From Paguma larvata (Eukaryota; Chordata; Mammalia; Carnivora; Viverridae): 64,000 nt of DNA. Each line of letters starts with the position of its first letter. The stretch's first letter is position 1. Below, piece by piece: positions 23,211 through 34,165 of the stretch. The stretch is taken from NCBI GenBank assembly GCA_030068075.1, contig CM057839.1, positions 55,828,960 to 55,892,959 on the forward strand, in the 5' to 3' direction. The notes beneath the pieces are model-generated. The model ran no database searches and was not told the origin of the DNA. It was given only the letters and a program-made list of their open reading frames with translations. Made by a program: the position numbers and the translations under genes.

Positions 23211-23430
23211 ATTTTAAAAATTTTTTTAACATTTTTATTTATTATTGAGAGACAGAGCGAGAGTGTGAGCACGGGAGGGGCAGAGAGAGGGGGAGACACA
23301 GAATCCGAAGCAGGCTCCAGGTTCTGAGCTGTCAGCACAGAGCCCAACGCGAGTCTTGAACCCACAAACCGGGAGATCATGACCTGAGCCGAAGTCAGAC
23401 ACTTAATCGACTGAGCCACCCACGTGCCCC
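23211..23430 (-). mobile_element. CAN-SINE (felid type), well preserved, with TSD
   Basis: Close to the felid consensus in antisense. It keeps CpGs (AGAGCGAGAG, ATCCGAAGC, CCGAAGTC), the GGTTCTGAGCTGTCAGCACA body and a GCCACCCACGTGCCCC head. It is flanked by a perfect 11-bp repeat, AAAAGTTACAC at 23200-23210 and 23431-23441. One of the younger SINEs here. Confidence 0.95.
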
Positions 23431-23660
23431 AAAAGTTACACTTTAATATTTTAATAATTAATGTTTTTTATAATGCTAGATTAAATGAAATCTTGTCATA
23501 AGGTGCTTTTACATGAAGCAGAATTATGGGCAAAGGTAATGTGCACAAGATCTTATTTTAAGGGGATTAATCTGTGATGTACCATTTTAAAAGTTTTAGT
23601 CACTGAGCTAACTAAAAAGACTTTAATTTTAGGCAGTTTAACATTTAAAATAGTCCAAAG

Positions 23661-23846
23661 CAGGGCAGCCTGAGTGGCTTAGTCAGTTAACCTGACCTTG
23701 GTTTCAGCTCAGGTCATGATCTCACAGTTCCTGAGTTTGAGCCCTGTATTGGAGCTTCCTTAGGATTCTCTCTCTCCCTCTCTCTCTATGCTCCTCCGCC
23801 ACTCACACTGTCTCTGTCTCTTTCAAAATAAACACACTTAAATAAT
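23661..23846 (+). mobile_element. CAN-SINE, sense, perfect TSD
   Basis: Head CAGGGCAGCCTGAGTGGCTT, TCAGGTCATGATCTCACAG box, shortened body, CT-rich part and AAAATAAACACACTTAAAT tail. It is flanked by a perfect 14-bp repeat, AAAATAGTCCAAAG at 23647-23660 and 23847-23860. Confidence 0.95.
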
Positions 23847-23860
23847 AAAATAGTCCAAAG

Positions 23861-24914
23861 AAGAAACATTAAAGGCACAACTCTGTCACAGTCCAGGTAT
23901 CTTAGCTGTCCTACAGTGGAATTCGTTCTATCACAACTAATCCATCAAAATAGTCAATGGGGCTTTAATGGACTCTGCTCTGAGTAAACTCATAACGTGT
24001 CTGTAAGTGACAAGTGAAGCAAGTTATTTTAGCCAACAAATGTTCTCTGGAAGTCCAAATCCTTCGAGAATGATGTTTTTGGCTCATCTGTAGCAAAGTA
24101 GGTATGTTGTTAGGTGGTAAAGCATTGTTTGTCAAAATAAAAGGGAAAGCAATTAACAAAAGTCATGCCTAACTCTTTGCCAAATTCAGACCAAGCACGG
24201 ACACTAAAGAGCTAAAAGTTACAGGGATAAAATGGAACTTTTGGGGCCATGATCCAATTTATAGGTCAAGAAAACAAAGATCAGTGATCACATGGACACT
24301 TATGGCACTTGATATCATGGTTCTAGAGACGTAGGCAACTCTGCAGAGCATCATGGGTAATGGTTTAGGAAAAAATGAAGCAGAAACATAAAATGTTGTC
24401 ATATGGACATTTAGATGAGGTGATAGATGAAGTTGTTTTAAATAATAATAAGATTATTTTGTTTTATCATTAGATTGTTTTCAGACACCAAATTCTCTGG
24501 GACTATAATCTGTGAGTGTGAGTTTCTGTGGAATCATTGGTATATACAAAAGTTTACATTCTTTTCTCCGATCTTTTAACACTGTATAACCATAAATAAG
24601 CACTTCAAAGACTGTGCTACTTGTTTTTGTGCAAGACCAAAAACAAAAGATGCTTTTATTTAATATTAAGCTTTTGTAACTAGAGAAGAAATGCCTAGCT
24701 AGCAAAGTGCTTTCAGCAAAATCTCCACCTTTAAAAATCTCCATGTATTACTCATTCTGTAGGAGGATAAATGAAGACATGAAGATGTTATTTGCCTAGA
24801 TAAATTGACTTTACATATGATGTTATTTTTCTTGAAGACAGGGAATAGAAGAGTCTGTATTCTGAAGGCAGCTATTGATGAACCAGAAGATGGAGATGGT
24901 AGAAAACAAAACAA
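23861..24914. other. No recognised gene or repeat
   Basis: Unique-looking DNA. Open frames of 60-90 codons on the minus strand (near 23965, 24481 and 24699) overlap in different frames and have no domains. Confidence 0.5.
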
Positions 24915-24933
24915 GAATTTTACTCCATTATAA

Positions 24934-25123
24934 CATTTTTTTGACACTTACTTATTTTTGAGAGACAGAGAGAGAGAGAGAGCATGAGTGGGGATGGGCG
25001 GAGAGAGAGGGAAACACAGAATCCAAAGCGAGCTCCAGGCTCTGAGCTGCCAGCAGAAAGTCCAGTGAGGGGCTTGAACCCATGAAGTCAGATGCTCAAC
25101 TGACTGAGCCACCCAGGTGCCCC
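24934..25123 (-). mobile_element. CAN-SINE with internal deletion of the B-box region, with TSD
   Basis: Antisense SINE flanked by GAATTTTACTCCATTATAA (24915-24933) and GAATTTTATGCCATTATAA (25124-25142), differing at two bases. The expected segment around CGTGAGATCATGACCTGAGC is missing: the sequence jumps from TTGAACCCATG to AAGTCAGATGC. The pol III B-box part is therefore reduced. Confidence 0.95.
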
Positions 25124-25419
25124 GAATTTTATGCCATTATAAAAAGGGTAAATGAATGAGACTGACATTTTCATTTTTGACAAACATTGCTACAGAGATT
25201 ATTAGAAAGATTAATCTCTGTCATATGTATGCCTTCAAACGTATTATAAAGGAGAACAGATTCATCAAATAACTCATCTGTTTAAGTCACATTTTATAAA
25301 ACAAATTCCTTTTTGATGGGAAACCAACTGTGCTTTAAAATATAATAAAAAGTCACTTGTTTTTGTGATTATCTTTTTTTCCTATTTTAGGATTAGTCTT
25401 GTGAATTTAGGAATACTCT

Positions 25420-25555
25420 GTATTAGGAGTCAGAAATACAGGCGTTCAGTAGTAGTTGAGATAATACTTGTTGCAAACTTCTGGGCAAATCCCTTCAATT
25501 TTCAGAACCTCACTGACTTCTTTTGTAAACTGAGGATGATAACATAACTCACTCC
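25420..25555 (+). mobile_element. MIR-like fragment
   Basis: TTCTGGGCAAATCCCTTCAATTTTC followed by CTGACTTCTTTTGTAAACTGAGGATGATAACA follows the MIR order (GGGCAAGTCACTTAACCTC, then CTCATCTGTAAAATGGGGATAATA). Confidence 0.65.
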
Positions 25556-25770
25556 ACCACAACAGAGGCTCCAGACCATCTAAATTTTGTTATTGAATGT
25601 CTATTCAGCATCAAGCTCTAGGATTAGGGCATTACTAAGGCTTGTATATGAGAAATCATTTTGAAAGTTTGAAGGACTAAATAAATTTGAGGAATTAAAA
25701 TGGCAAATGATTCAAACTTTTGAGGAAGGTGAATTACTAAAGTAATTCAAGATACAAATAGTGTTAGAAC

Positions 25771-25790
25771 GTGTGTGTGTGTGTGTGTGT
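25771..25790. repeat. (GT)10 microsatellite
   Basis: Ten perfect GT units. Confidence 0.95.
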
Positions 25791-26381
25791 ACTTAAAAAT
25801 GAATCCTTTGGAGAGTGTATTTTTTAGTCCTCTATACATCACATGTCTTTCTTGAAAGTTCAGATACCAACTTCAGGATTTCCATCTGGTAAAAAATTTT
25901 TCTTCCTTTGCGACTCCTGTTCTGGCATACATGCAGTGAGTACCTTAGGAAAAAATAAGTTTTTCCTAAAATAAAATGATAACATCCCAATGGAAACTTA
26001 GAAGAGATCGAAGTCTTGATTGATAGTTTTTATCTGGTCTCCAGTAGCTCCATAAATGACACACAAACTACTATGATTGCAGTGGGTCTGTATTCAAAAG
26101 GAAGTAATGATACTACAGTGTGTTAATCATTTTCCCATAGATACTTAAAAATTGGCTATATAGTCAAGTATTTGTTGAGTTACTATTAAAGAACATGATA
26201 ATATATACTTACATTAAAGAAAAATCCTTTAGAGAAGTGAGAGTAGGTTTTATGGAACATAAACAATAGACAAGAGTAGACACACGGACACTAAACAATT
26301 AGGAACAAACCATAGGTAAAAGAGGAATATGGTGATGGTAATCATCTGATGGGATCAGACTGGGGTTAGAAAAGTGAGTAG

Positions 26382-26736
26382 AGCTAGCAACGAGAAAGAA
26401 TGAAATCTGACCATGTGCAGCAACGTGGATAGAACTGGAGGGTATTACGCTGAGTGAAGTAAGTCAGAGAAAGACAGATACCATATGTTTCCACGCATAG
26501 GTGGATTTTGAGAGACTTAGCAGAAAACCATGGGGGAGGGGAAGAGGAGAAAAAAAAAGCCACAGAGAAGGAGGAAGACAAAACATAAGAGACTCTTAAA
26601 TACTAAAAACAAACTGAGGGTCGAGGGGATATGAATGAGGGGGGAGAGGGTGATGGGCACTGAGGAGGGCACTTGTTGGGATGAGCACTGGGTGTTGTAT
26701 GGAAACCAATTTGACAATAAGTTGATTTAAAAAAAA
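26382..26736 (+). mobile_element. Young carnivore L1 3' end, 5'-truncated
   Basis: Starts in the ORF2 C-terminal region (AAAGAATGAAATCTGACCATG), then GTGAAGTAAGTCAGAGAAAG, a G-rich 3'UTR (AACCATGGGGGAGGGGAAG), GAGCACTGGGTGTTGTATGG and an A run at 26729-26736. It keeps CpGs such as GCAACGTGG. The target duplication AGAAAAGTGAGTAG lies at 26368-26381 and again at 26802-26815, beyond an extra segment. The insertion therefore seems to include 26737-26801. Confidence 0.9.
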
Positions 26737-26804
26737 CTAGCTTCTAATAAAAGCATCAGAAAAAAAAGAACTAGTTTCTATTAAAAGCATCAGGAAAAAA
26801 AAGA
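26737..26804 (+). repeat. Two 34-bp A-ended units after the L1 tail
   Basis: Two tandem units, each CTAG(C/T)TTCTA(A/T)TAAAAGC followed by ATCAG and an A-rich end, differ at about three positions. The first contains AATAAA. Both lie inside the L1 target duplication, so they either were carried by read-through of the source L1 (a 3' transduction) or formed at its tail. Confidence 0.85.
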
Positions 26805-26852
26805 AAAGTGAGTAGGCCCTGAATATACAGAGTGAGAAAGGGCAAAACTGGC

Positions 26853-26854
<2 letters not shown>

Positions 26855-26894
<40 letters not shown>
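26855..26894. repeat. (GT)20 microsatellite
   Basis: Twenty GT units without interruption; likely length-polymorphic. Confidence 0.97.
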
Positions 26895-26895
<1 letters not shown>

Positions 26896-27540
26896 GAACA
26901 GTCACATGTTAAGGAGGTCAGGGAAATGAGTCACACCAAAACAGACACAATCAAACTTTTATTCACGTATTACAACAGTGAGGCAAATTGAGGCTCCAGC
27001 TTTTCAGTGTTCCATTTCCCCCCATGGAATAGCACTGGATGAGAGTCAAGGGAATGCAACAGACAGAGGAATACCCTCACTCCCAAAGATCTGCTCATAA
27101 AAGATTTCTACCTCTCTATGGACCCATGGGGTGGGGAGGGCCGTGAGTGGAAAAGTACTGAGTCAGAGTGAAGATAAGCACCTCCATCACAGTCTCCCCA
27201 ATAATGAGGTCTCAACGGAAGCACCTAAGCTAAGAATGCAGATGCGCCTATGTGTGGCTGGTCAAAGGAGGGGTGGACTGGAGGTCAAGCCCTTAACTCC
27301 AGTTTCTTGCAAACGACTGCATTGGACTGGTTATGCATCAAGTCTGGTGTGGAATGGGTAGCCTTCTTTCAGTCTTGGAATTGCATGGGGTCAGCCCTGA
27401 AATTTCCCATATTCGATCTGTCCTGGAGCCCGATTCAGCGTAGGGGCTGGCTGCATGAGGAAAGAGCATTCTTCAGCCAGAGTAGAAGTAAGCTGGGGAG
27501 ACTGAGGTAAGGTCAGGTTGTAATCTTTGTGAAAATAACA
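26893..27540 (-). other. Candidate old LTR or 3' exon-like unit, minus strand
   Basis: Read on the minus strand, the block has AATAAA (26958-26963 on the plus strand as TTTATT), then a GT-rich element (TGTGTCTGTTTTGGTGTG) 10-30 bases downstream. It ends in CATGTGACTGTTCAACA, as an LTR ends in CA. The body is GC-richer than its surroundings. These are the parts of a polyadenylation site, and an LTR is my preferred reading, but I do not recognise the family. Open frames of 76 and 86 codons on the plus strand are not supported. Confidence 0.35.
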
Positions 27541-27564
27541 AGGGAGTTTCAGATTGATGGGGAA

Positions 27565-27760
27565 AGCAGGAATCCTTATTCCAGTGCTGTTTTTGTCCCT
27601 TGCTGGGTGAGCTCCTTGGGCAAAGCACTTCCATCTGAGCAGGATACTTCTTCATCTATAAAATGGGACTATAATACTGGCTTATAGGTTTAAGTTAAAT
27701 GAGGAAATATCTGAAAAAATGTCTGACCAAAGTCAGTAATATATATTGTTAGCTCAAATC
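27565..27760 (+). mobile_element. MIR
   Basis: TGGGTGAGCTCCTTGGGCAAAGCACTTCC, TTCTTCATCTATAAAATGGGACTATAATACTGGC and TTAAGTTAAATGAGG follow the MIR consensus order closely. Confidence 0.85.
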
Positions 27761-27865
27761 AAGGCTATGTTCACTAGTTGCATTCAAGACCTTGGCATAA
27801 AACTAAGGCTGAAGGAGAAGCCAGTACTTTAAGTCTGGTCTAGTCATGAAACTGTGTAAGCTGAG

Positions 27866-28322
27866 TAATGGCCTCCAAAGATACTCAGGTTTTAGTTCTT
27901 AGACCCTGTGAATGTTAGATTCCTGTGGCAAAAGGGCCTTTGCAGAGGTGATTAAGGATCTTGAGATAGGGGAAATTATTCTGGTTATTCAGGCGATTGT
28001 AAAGGTAATCACAAGTGTCCTTTCAGGAGGGAGAGAAGGGAGATGTGGCTACTGATGAGGAAAGAGCATTGCGATGAACAAAGCAGATACTGGAATGATG
28101 TGGCCACAAGCCAAGGAACACAGACAGCCTTAGGAGCTGGAAGGGTAAGAAACAGATTCTCTCCTGGAGCCTCTAGAGGACGCCAGCCCAGCTGATTGCT
28201 TTATTTTAGCCCTCTAAGACTCAATTCAGAATTCTGAACTTCCTAACTATCATAATAAGTTCGTGTTGTTTTAAGCTAGTAAGTTTGTGATAATCTGTTA
28301 CATTGGCAACAAGGAACTAACA
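27866..28322 (+). mobile_element. MLT1-like ERVL-MaLR solo LTR
   Basis: Same family as the copy at 11812-12296: GGCAAAAGGGCCTTTGCAGAGGTGATTAAGGATCTTGAG, AATCACAAGTGTCC, GATGTGGCCACAAGCCAAGGAACAC, GGAAGGGTAAGAAACAGATTCTC, and AAGTTTGTGATAATCTGTTACATTGGCAAC. No proviral interior flanks it. Start is approximate. Confidence 0.8.
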
Positions 28323-29990
28323 CAAAAGCCCTAGTTCTCAGAATGGACATGTCTCAAAACAGCTTGGTTTCTGACAGTCATTTTGGTCTTAGCTTTATTC
28401 TCACTAGACCTGTGTCTGATTGTTAATGTACTTTGCTACTTAAGAGATGGAACACATGAAGGGACTGCTTTGCAGTGTAAGCTGAAAAGATACAGAGAAG
28501 TGTAAACCATTACCATTGTGCTCAGTGAGCACCAGAAATAAACAAATTGTCAAATACATGGGAAAACATCCCTTGGAATCGTACACTGGTAAGAGGTAGT
28601 GCCCTAGCAACATTTGCGTTCTTATTAAAGTGACTTTATGATATTCCTTTGCTGATGTGTCCTAAGGAATTTGTATTATATCATATATTCTTATAGATCC
28701 TTAAATGGTCTGAAGTCTTGTGTTTTCGTTTTTGGTTTTTTTTTTTTAGCCCTGATGTCTATGTTTATAGAAAAGCTGCTTTCAGTCCAATGTTTAGGTT
28801 TGCATAAACTAAAGGCCACTAGTTTGATTGTACATTTGCGTTGTTTGCCTACAGCAGTCAGTATGGCAAGCACATGGAGAACCCCAGAGACTTTGGTATA
28901 TGGCGAAAGCTTCTGTGGCCGTGTGGATACTGAAGTTACCACACTCAGAGAACTGACAAGCCACCAGCTTGACTCTTTGATCTCCTTTCCCTTCCTTTCC
29001 TTCTATCCCTCAACTTCTGGCCGACTTCCTCCTACCCTTTGTCTAGTTCATTAGCACCTCCTCTGGAGGAAGAGCTGCAGAGAGAAAGGGGAAAATGTAA
29101 GGCATGTAAATCAGTTTTCCTGTTTTTCAGCAGCTATCACACTAGATTTATGGGAGATGAAGGTGAAAATTACTGGCAGAGTACAGTTTGGAATAGCTGC
29201 AGCGTTCACTTGTCCAGTGAAAACTGTATCAATTGAGAACTCAGGGTCAGACTCGTGTTCATTTGCAATTGGTATTTTTATTCTCTGAGCAGAGAATTTA
29301 GTGCCTTCTAGGTGTTTGCTGTAAATGAAGATAAGCGGAAGGGTTTGAGGGAGAAAAAACATCTCTGACTGCTCTGAATTTTTCTTCGTGGTCCTTTTCA
29401 TGGAAGTGAGAACAGACACTCAGTTTATTTTAGAGTAATTCCCCACCATTTACTTGGCTCGTGGTTCATCACATGTTAATCTCTGGTTCGTTGAGTTTAT
29501 TTTTCACTGAAGATTATGACTGTTCTTTTCACAGTGGCTTGAAGGTCAGCTCTACATTCTTCTCTCTGATGCTTAATTTTAGTCCTAGAGTAACTGGTAG
29601 TGGCACAGCTAGATATCTGCATGAGCCTCTGAAGGGCTTATAAGCAATTCTGCAAAGCCTTATTTCTGGAAGACAAAATAAGAACTAATGAGTAGAAATG
29701 ACAGGCGTAGGATCTGGGCGTGATGCAAAGAGTAATCTTGTAATGTCTAGAGCAGTGCAGCAATGCAACGGGAGGAATAATATTGAAGGTATCAAAGCAA
29801 AGGTTGGGTAACCATTTGCTAAGAATGCTGTGGAGGAGATTAATGAGCATAGTAAGGATGGAGCTAGATTTGTATCTTCTAATTCTGAGTTTCTGTTAAC
29901 CTAAATTTAAGACAACTAGCCTATCACTGCATTTTATTTTTCTCAAATAACCCTGCTTCGATAGGTTCATATTCAATTTAAACTGTTCTT
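28323..29990. other. No recognised gene or repeat
   Basis: Unique-looking DNA, locally GC-richer at 28850-29060. The 127-codon plus-strand frame at 28671-29054 begins in low-complexity text, lacks a recognisable domain and is overlapped by another frame on the minus strand, so it is not called a gene. This is among the stretches where a diverged exon could hide. Confidence 0.45.
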
Positions 29991-30029
29991 CCAAACTGTC
30001 ATACCCTCCCTTATCCACCCATCTGTTTA

Positions 30030-30252
30030 CATCATTTACATCCTTTAAGGATCAGTTAAAACTTCACTTTTTTAGTCTTTTCTTCAATCTGTGATCTTTC
30101 TTTTCCCTGATTATTATAATATTCACTGAGTGCTTTTAGCACCTAATTACACACTGATACTTGTATTGTTATCTACATGTGCGTATCTCATCTCTTCTAC
30201 AAAATTGACATCTGAAAGGCATGAACATTACACAGCTGAATAAATAATAGGT
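30030..30252 (+). mobile_element. L2 3'-end fragment
   Basis: Follows the L2 3' end in order: TTTAAGGATCAGTTAAAACTTCAC, TCATCTCTTCTACAAAATTGACATCTG and an ending of CACAGCTGAATAAATAATAGG. Diverged. Confidence 0.55.
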
Positions 30253-31160
30253 TGTTTTTAATCATTAAAATTAATTTCCCTTATATTACATAGCGATGAA
30301 TAAGTTGAGCTTTTTGGTCAAGTTTCTCCTTTGTCATTGCCGAGACTTGTAAAATATACCATTACATTAATTACAAACAATCTTCATAGGGTAGTTGTTT
30401 CCTTTACAAAATTTATTGCATGGATATCTTTCTAGAGCCACATTTTAGAAATGCTGAACTGTTTCTTGAGCATCCTAAGCCCTGAGTATCTCTGTTCCTG
30501 ATCTTTTGTAAATGTCACTTCATGGCAAAATAAAATAATGACACAGGCAGCTTCATAAAAGATAGCATATGAAAGTGCAGAGCACAAAAGTTTAAAAGTC
30601 AAACTAAAGGAACATTATTTCATAAAACTTTAATAAGAGAATACTGTTATTTGACTACCAAATACTTCAGTTTTATCAGTTAAACAGCTGGAAAAAGTTA
30701 ACCTTTTTCCATAAAGTTATTTTAACTGTTCACCTTTCTAAGACTGGTTTTTGCATACAATTAATTGAAGACCGATTGTGGCTACTGTTCAAAAAGGTAT
30801 ATGTAGGTAAAAAAAAACAGTAATTCCCGGGGGAGTTGTAAGGAACTCCAAAATCCTTTCCCACAAAATTGCATTGTGAATTATGAAACACATAATTATG
30901 AAACTCACGAAACAACTTATGTACCAAGAGTTAATCTTTTTTCTTCATTTACATTATTTTTTCAAATGACAATACTGCATAGCTCAGTGTCCTGTATGAA
31001 ATAAAAGAAAGTCATAGACTTGAAAGAACTGAACTTTTCCAGGCTGCAATACCCTCTAAGTCTGGGGCACAGCAGGTCAGACCTAACTCAGAATTAATCA
31101 CCCTTATTGTTTTTCTTCACATTTATTTTTATGTATGAATATTTCTTAGTGAACACAGTT
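30253..31160. other. No recognised gene or repeat
   Basis: AT-rich, unique-looking. Confidence 0.5.
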
Positions 31161-31171
31161 TTAAAGAATGA

Positions 31172-31338
31172 TGTACCCTATAGGGAATAGAGTCAAGAAT
31201 ATTGTAATAACTTCAGTGACAGATGGTAACTAGATTTATTGTGGGGATCATTTTGTATTATATGAAAATGTCAAATCACTATGATGTATGCCTGAAACTA
31301 ATAAGATACTATATGTCAGCTATACTTAATTAAAAAAA
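31172..31338 (+). mobile_element. L1 3'-end fragment with short TSD
   Basis: TGACAGATGGTAACTAGATTTATTGTGG, ATGATGTATGCCTGAAACTAATAAG and ATATGTCAGCTATACTTAATT plus an A tail are an L1M 3' end. AAAGAATGA occurs on both sides (31163-31171 and 31339-31347). A very short, severely 5'-truncated insertion. Confidence 0.85.
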
Positions 31339-31347
31339 AAAGAATGA

Positions 31348-31805
31348 CAACAGTAGGAAATAGCATGAGGATGAGAAAGGTAGAGCCCCGTCTTTCCGCC
31401 TTACCATGAAGCACCCAGGAGGGGAGGGGAGAATCCTATTCCAGTTTTCCAGATTGTGGAGGTACAGAGTCTCTTCATTTTTGTGCAGCAACTTCTATTT
31501 CAAAACACAAATTATGTGCCTCCCATAAACTAAAAACTAGATAGGTTTTTCTCAGTCCAATGTTCATCTACCTTAAAATTAAGGCCAAGCCCTCCTAAAT
31601 TCTATAACTTTCTTAAATTTCTTTCATGTAGTGTTATGAGTCTACATCTTTTTTTTTTTTGTATGTTAGTATTTTAGTGAGAAGTTAAAATATGCTTTAG
31701 TAGAGACAATTGACCAGATACCATTTGCAATGTTTTTTTTTGTTGTTGTTTGTTTGTTTTATTTGGGTTTTGCATTGAAGTTACGTCATTTCTCTTGCAT
31801 GTCCT
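31348..31805. other. No recognised gene; GTT/TTTG-rich patch
   Basis: Nothing recognised except T-rich and (TTTG)n-like sequence near 31732-31760. Confidence 0.5.
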
Positions 31806-31809
31806 GAAT

Positions 31810-31980
31810 TTTTTTTTTTAACTTTATTGTGGTAAAAACATTTCAGATGAGCTATACCTTCTTAACAAAATTTTTAGTGTGCGATATTGTTGACCATGGT
31901 ACCGTGTTGTACAGAGGATCTCTTGTACTTGAAACTCTTGATAAATTAGTTATACTATTGCTCCTAATAAACTGAAGAAA
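31810..31980 (-). mobile_element. L1M 3'UTR fragment, antisense
   Basis: TAACTTTATTGTGGTAAAAACATTTC after a T run, then GTGCGATATTGTTGACCATGGTACCGTGTTGTACAGAGGATCTC, are the complement of the L1M 3'UTR pattern. Confidence 0.7.
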
Positions 31981-31985
31981 AAAAA

Positions 31986-32394
31986 GATAATGTCTCTTCT
32001 AATCCTTTGGTTCTTATGAAAGTTTCTTGACTAATCACTAAGAGTAGAACATTCAATTAAATTCAATAAAAATTTTTTATCCAGTCTTAAGTGTTATTTG
32101 CCTACTGAAGAAAGAAAACCAAATGCCTACTGAAGAAATAAATACCAAATTATAATAAATGGATAATATTAAAAAATTTTAACTGGAAAGTCAAAATAGT
32201 ACAATAAGAAATGCCATGGAGTAGGTAACATCTGTGTTGGGTCTTAAAGAATAAATTTTAATAAATATATAAGATGAGAACTGTTCTAGGCTGAGGAATG
32301 CACAAAAGCAAAGATGTTGCATGATGTAGCAATTATATATTATGTGTATTAAATAGAGAATAACTTAAACATTTGTGTATAAGTCACATTGGGC
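31986..32394. other. No recognised gene or repeat
   Basis: AT-rich. Contains a short repeated phrase (TGCCTACTGAAGAAA at about 32099 and 32125), a local duplication. Confidence 0.5.
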
Positions 32395-32600
32395 ACCAAG
32401 TTCCTTCTGGTCTCAGAGACTTGCACAGCTGTGGCCTTTATCTGGAAAGCGTCCCTAAAATTTGACTAAACTTTCAGTTCCTCAAAATGACCTACCTTGA
32501 TATTTAAATTCACCTTTTCTGCCCTCCTTGCCCTCCTTGCCCTCCAACATTCACACAATGCACATGTCACAATGCAATATCTTATTACATAGCAGTCCTT
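32395..32600 (+). mobile_element. L2 fragment
   Basis: CTTGCACAGCTGTGGCCTTTATCTGGAAAGCG and the following CTCAAAATGACCTACCTTGA resemble the L2 segment 'GCACTTGCTGTTCCCTCTGCCTGGAACGC ... CTCAAATGTCACCTCC'. Diverged. Confidence 0.55.
32521..32545. repeat. Three copies of a 9-bp unit
   Basis: GCCCTCCTT is repeated almost three times in tandem. Confidence 0.9.
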
Positions 32601-33269
32601 AATGAGTAGCTTATACTGATATCTTTATGGGCAGATCTAGATATCTAGATATCTCAAATCACAAATACTGAGAATTATGAGAAACACAGTGTTCTATTTT
32701 CCATTCACTGTTCTACTTCCGTACATTATGTCAGGATTAACCAACTATCGGTTACAAGGTGTCCTCAGTCACATTGTTTTACAGAGAGGCGAAATCCAAT
32801 AATGCCAAAAACACTATTCAGCCTACCACACTGACGTGGGCTCTGACAACCACTACATAGAATATACAAAGCAACTTTTGGGGCCATTGTGAGGAGAGGT
32901 ATTGTATAACCTTTCCTGCTTCCCTCCGTACCCTTTTCTTTTTAATGGACTTTAGGTTTTAGACCAGTTTTAGATTTACAGAAGTTAAGCAGAAAGTAGA
33001 GAGACTTTCTATATATCCTGACCCTACATCCCCTCTGGGCCTACACCTGCCCAGTTTCCTTTATTAATATCCTGAATTGGTGCTGTATTTGTTACAATTA
33101 ATGAACCAACGTTGATAAATTATTACTATATAAATTCTATACTTTGTGTCAAGGATCACTATGCTCTATAGTTCTACAGATTTTGACAAACACATGGCGT
33201 CATTTGTACAGAATAGTTTGACTGTCCTAAAATCCCTTTGCTCTCCTTTTCAACCCTCCTGGCCACCAC

Positions 33270-33316
<47 letters not shown>
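33270..33316. repeat. (TTA)n microsatellite
   Basis: About fifteen TTA units without interruption inside the L1M 3' part. Confidence 0.97.
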
Positions 33317-33919
33317 TTACTATCTCCATAGCTTGGCATTTTCTGGCATGTTACATTTTTTATTTCAGACAGTGCGTAGCCTTTTCAGACAGACTGCTTT
33401 CACTTAGCATTCTACCTTTAAATTCCTCCGTGTCTCTCTGTAGCTTGAGACCTTTTTCTTTCTGTCACTTTCTATGGGAATACCTTGATTTGTTTATCTT
33501 CTCACCCATTGAAGTACACCTTGTTTGCTTTCCAATTTGGGGGCACTTATGAATCTGTAAACGCTTATGTGCAGGTCTTTATGTGGACGTATGTTGTTAA
33601 TTTAATTGCCTAAATACCTGGAAGGCAAGAGACTAAGTTAAGGCTGTGTTTAACCTTTACAAGAAACTGCCAAACTGTTACCAAAGTGGCTGTACCATTT
33701 TGCACTCCCATGAACAAGTGAAAGTGCTTGTGCTTCACATTCTCACCAGCACATGGTGCTTTCAGTGTTTTGGATTTTAGTAATTCTAATAGGTGTATAG
33801 TAGCATCTCATTGTTTTAATTTTCAATGCCCCAGTGACAAATGATGTTCGGTTTCTTTTCACATACTTATTTCCCTTATGTATATCTTCTTTGGTAAGGG
33901 GTCTGTTCCATATCTTGTT

Positions 33920-34165
33920 TAGTTGTTTTTTTTTGTTTGTTTGTTTGTTTGTTTTTGTTTTTTAAAAAATGTTGGTTTATTTTTGAGAGGGAGAGTTTGC
34001 ACGAGCAGGGGAGGGGCAGATAGAGAGGGGGACTGAGGATCCGAAGTGGGCTCTGCACTGACTGCAGCAGAGCAGTGAGCCCACTGTGGAGTTCAAATTC
34101 AAGAATCATGAGATAATGACCTGAGACAAATTCAGACACTCAACTGACTGAGCCCCCAGGCGCCC
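33920..34165 (-). mobile_element. CAN-SINE nested in L1M, with TSD
   Basis: Antisense SINE with a (TTTG)n tail, GAGGGGCAGA and GGATCCGAAGTGGGC body text, and a CCCAGGCGCCCC head. CATATCTTGTT flanks it at 33909-33919 and 34166-34176. Confidence 0.93.

Larger units (their letters stand above)
25143..26367. other. Mostly unrecognised DNA
   Basis: Unique-looking apart from a MIR-like piece at 25420-25555 and a (GT)10 run at 25771-25790. Confidence 0.5.

Noticed and set aside
28671..29054. 127-codon plus-strand frame
   Set aside because: No domain, low-complexity start, and a comparable frame on the other strand; compatible with chance, though not excluded.
33146..33552. Frames with Ile or Tyr runs
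   Set aside because: Produced by the (TTA)n microsatellite in L1M 3' sequence.
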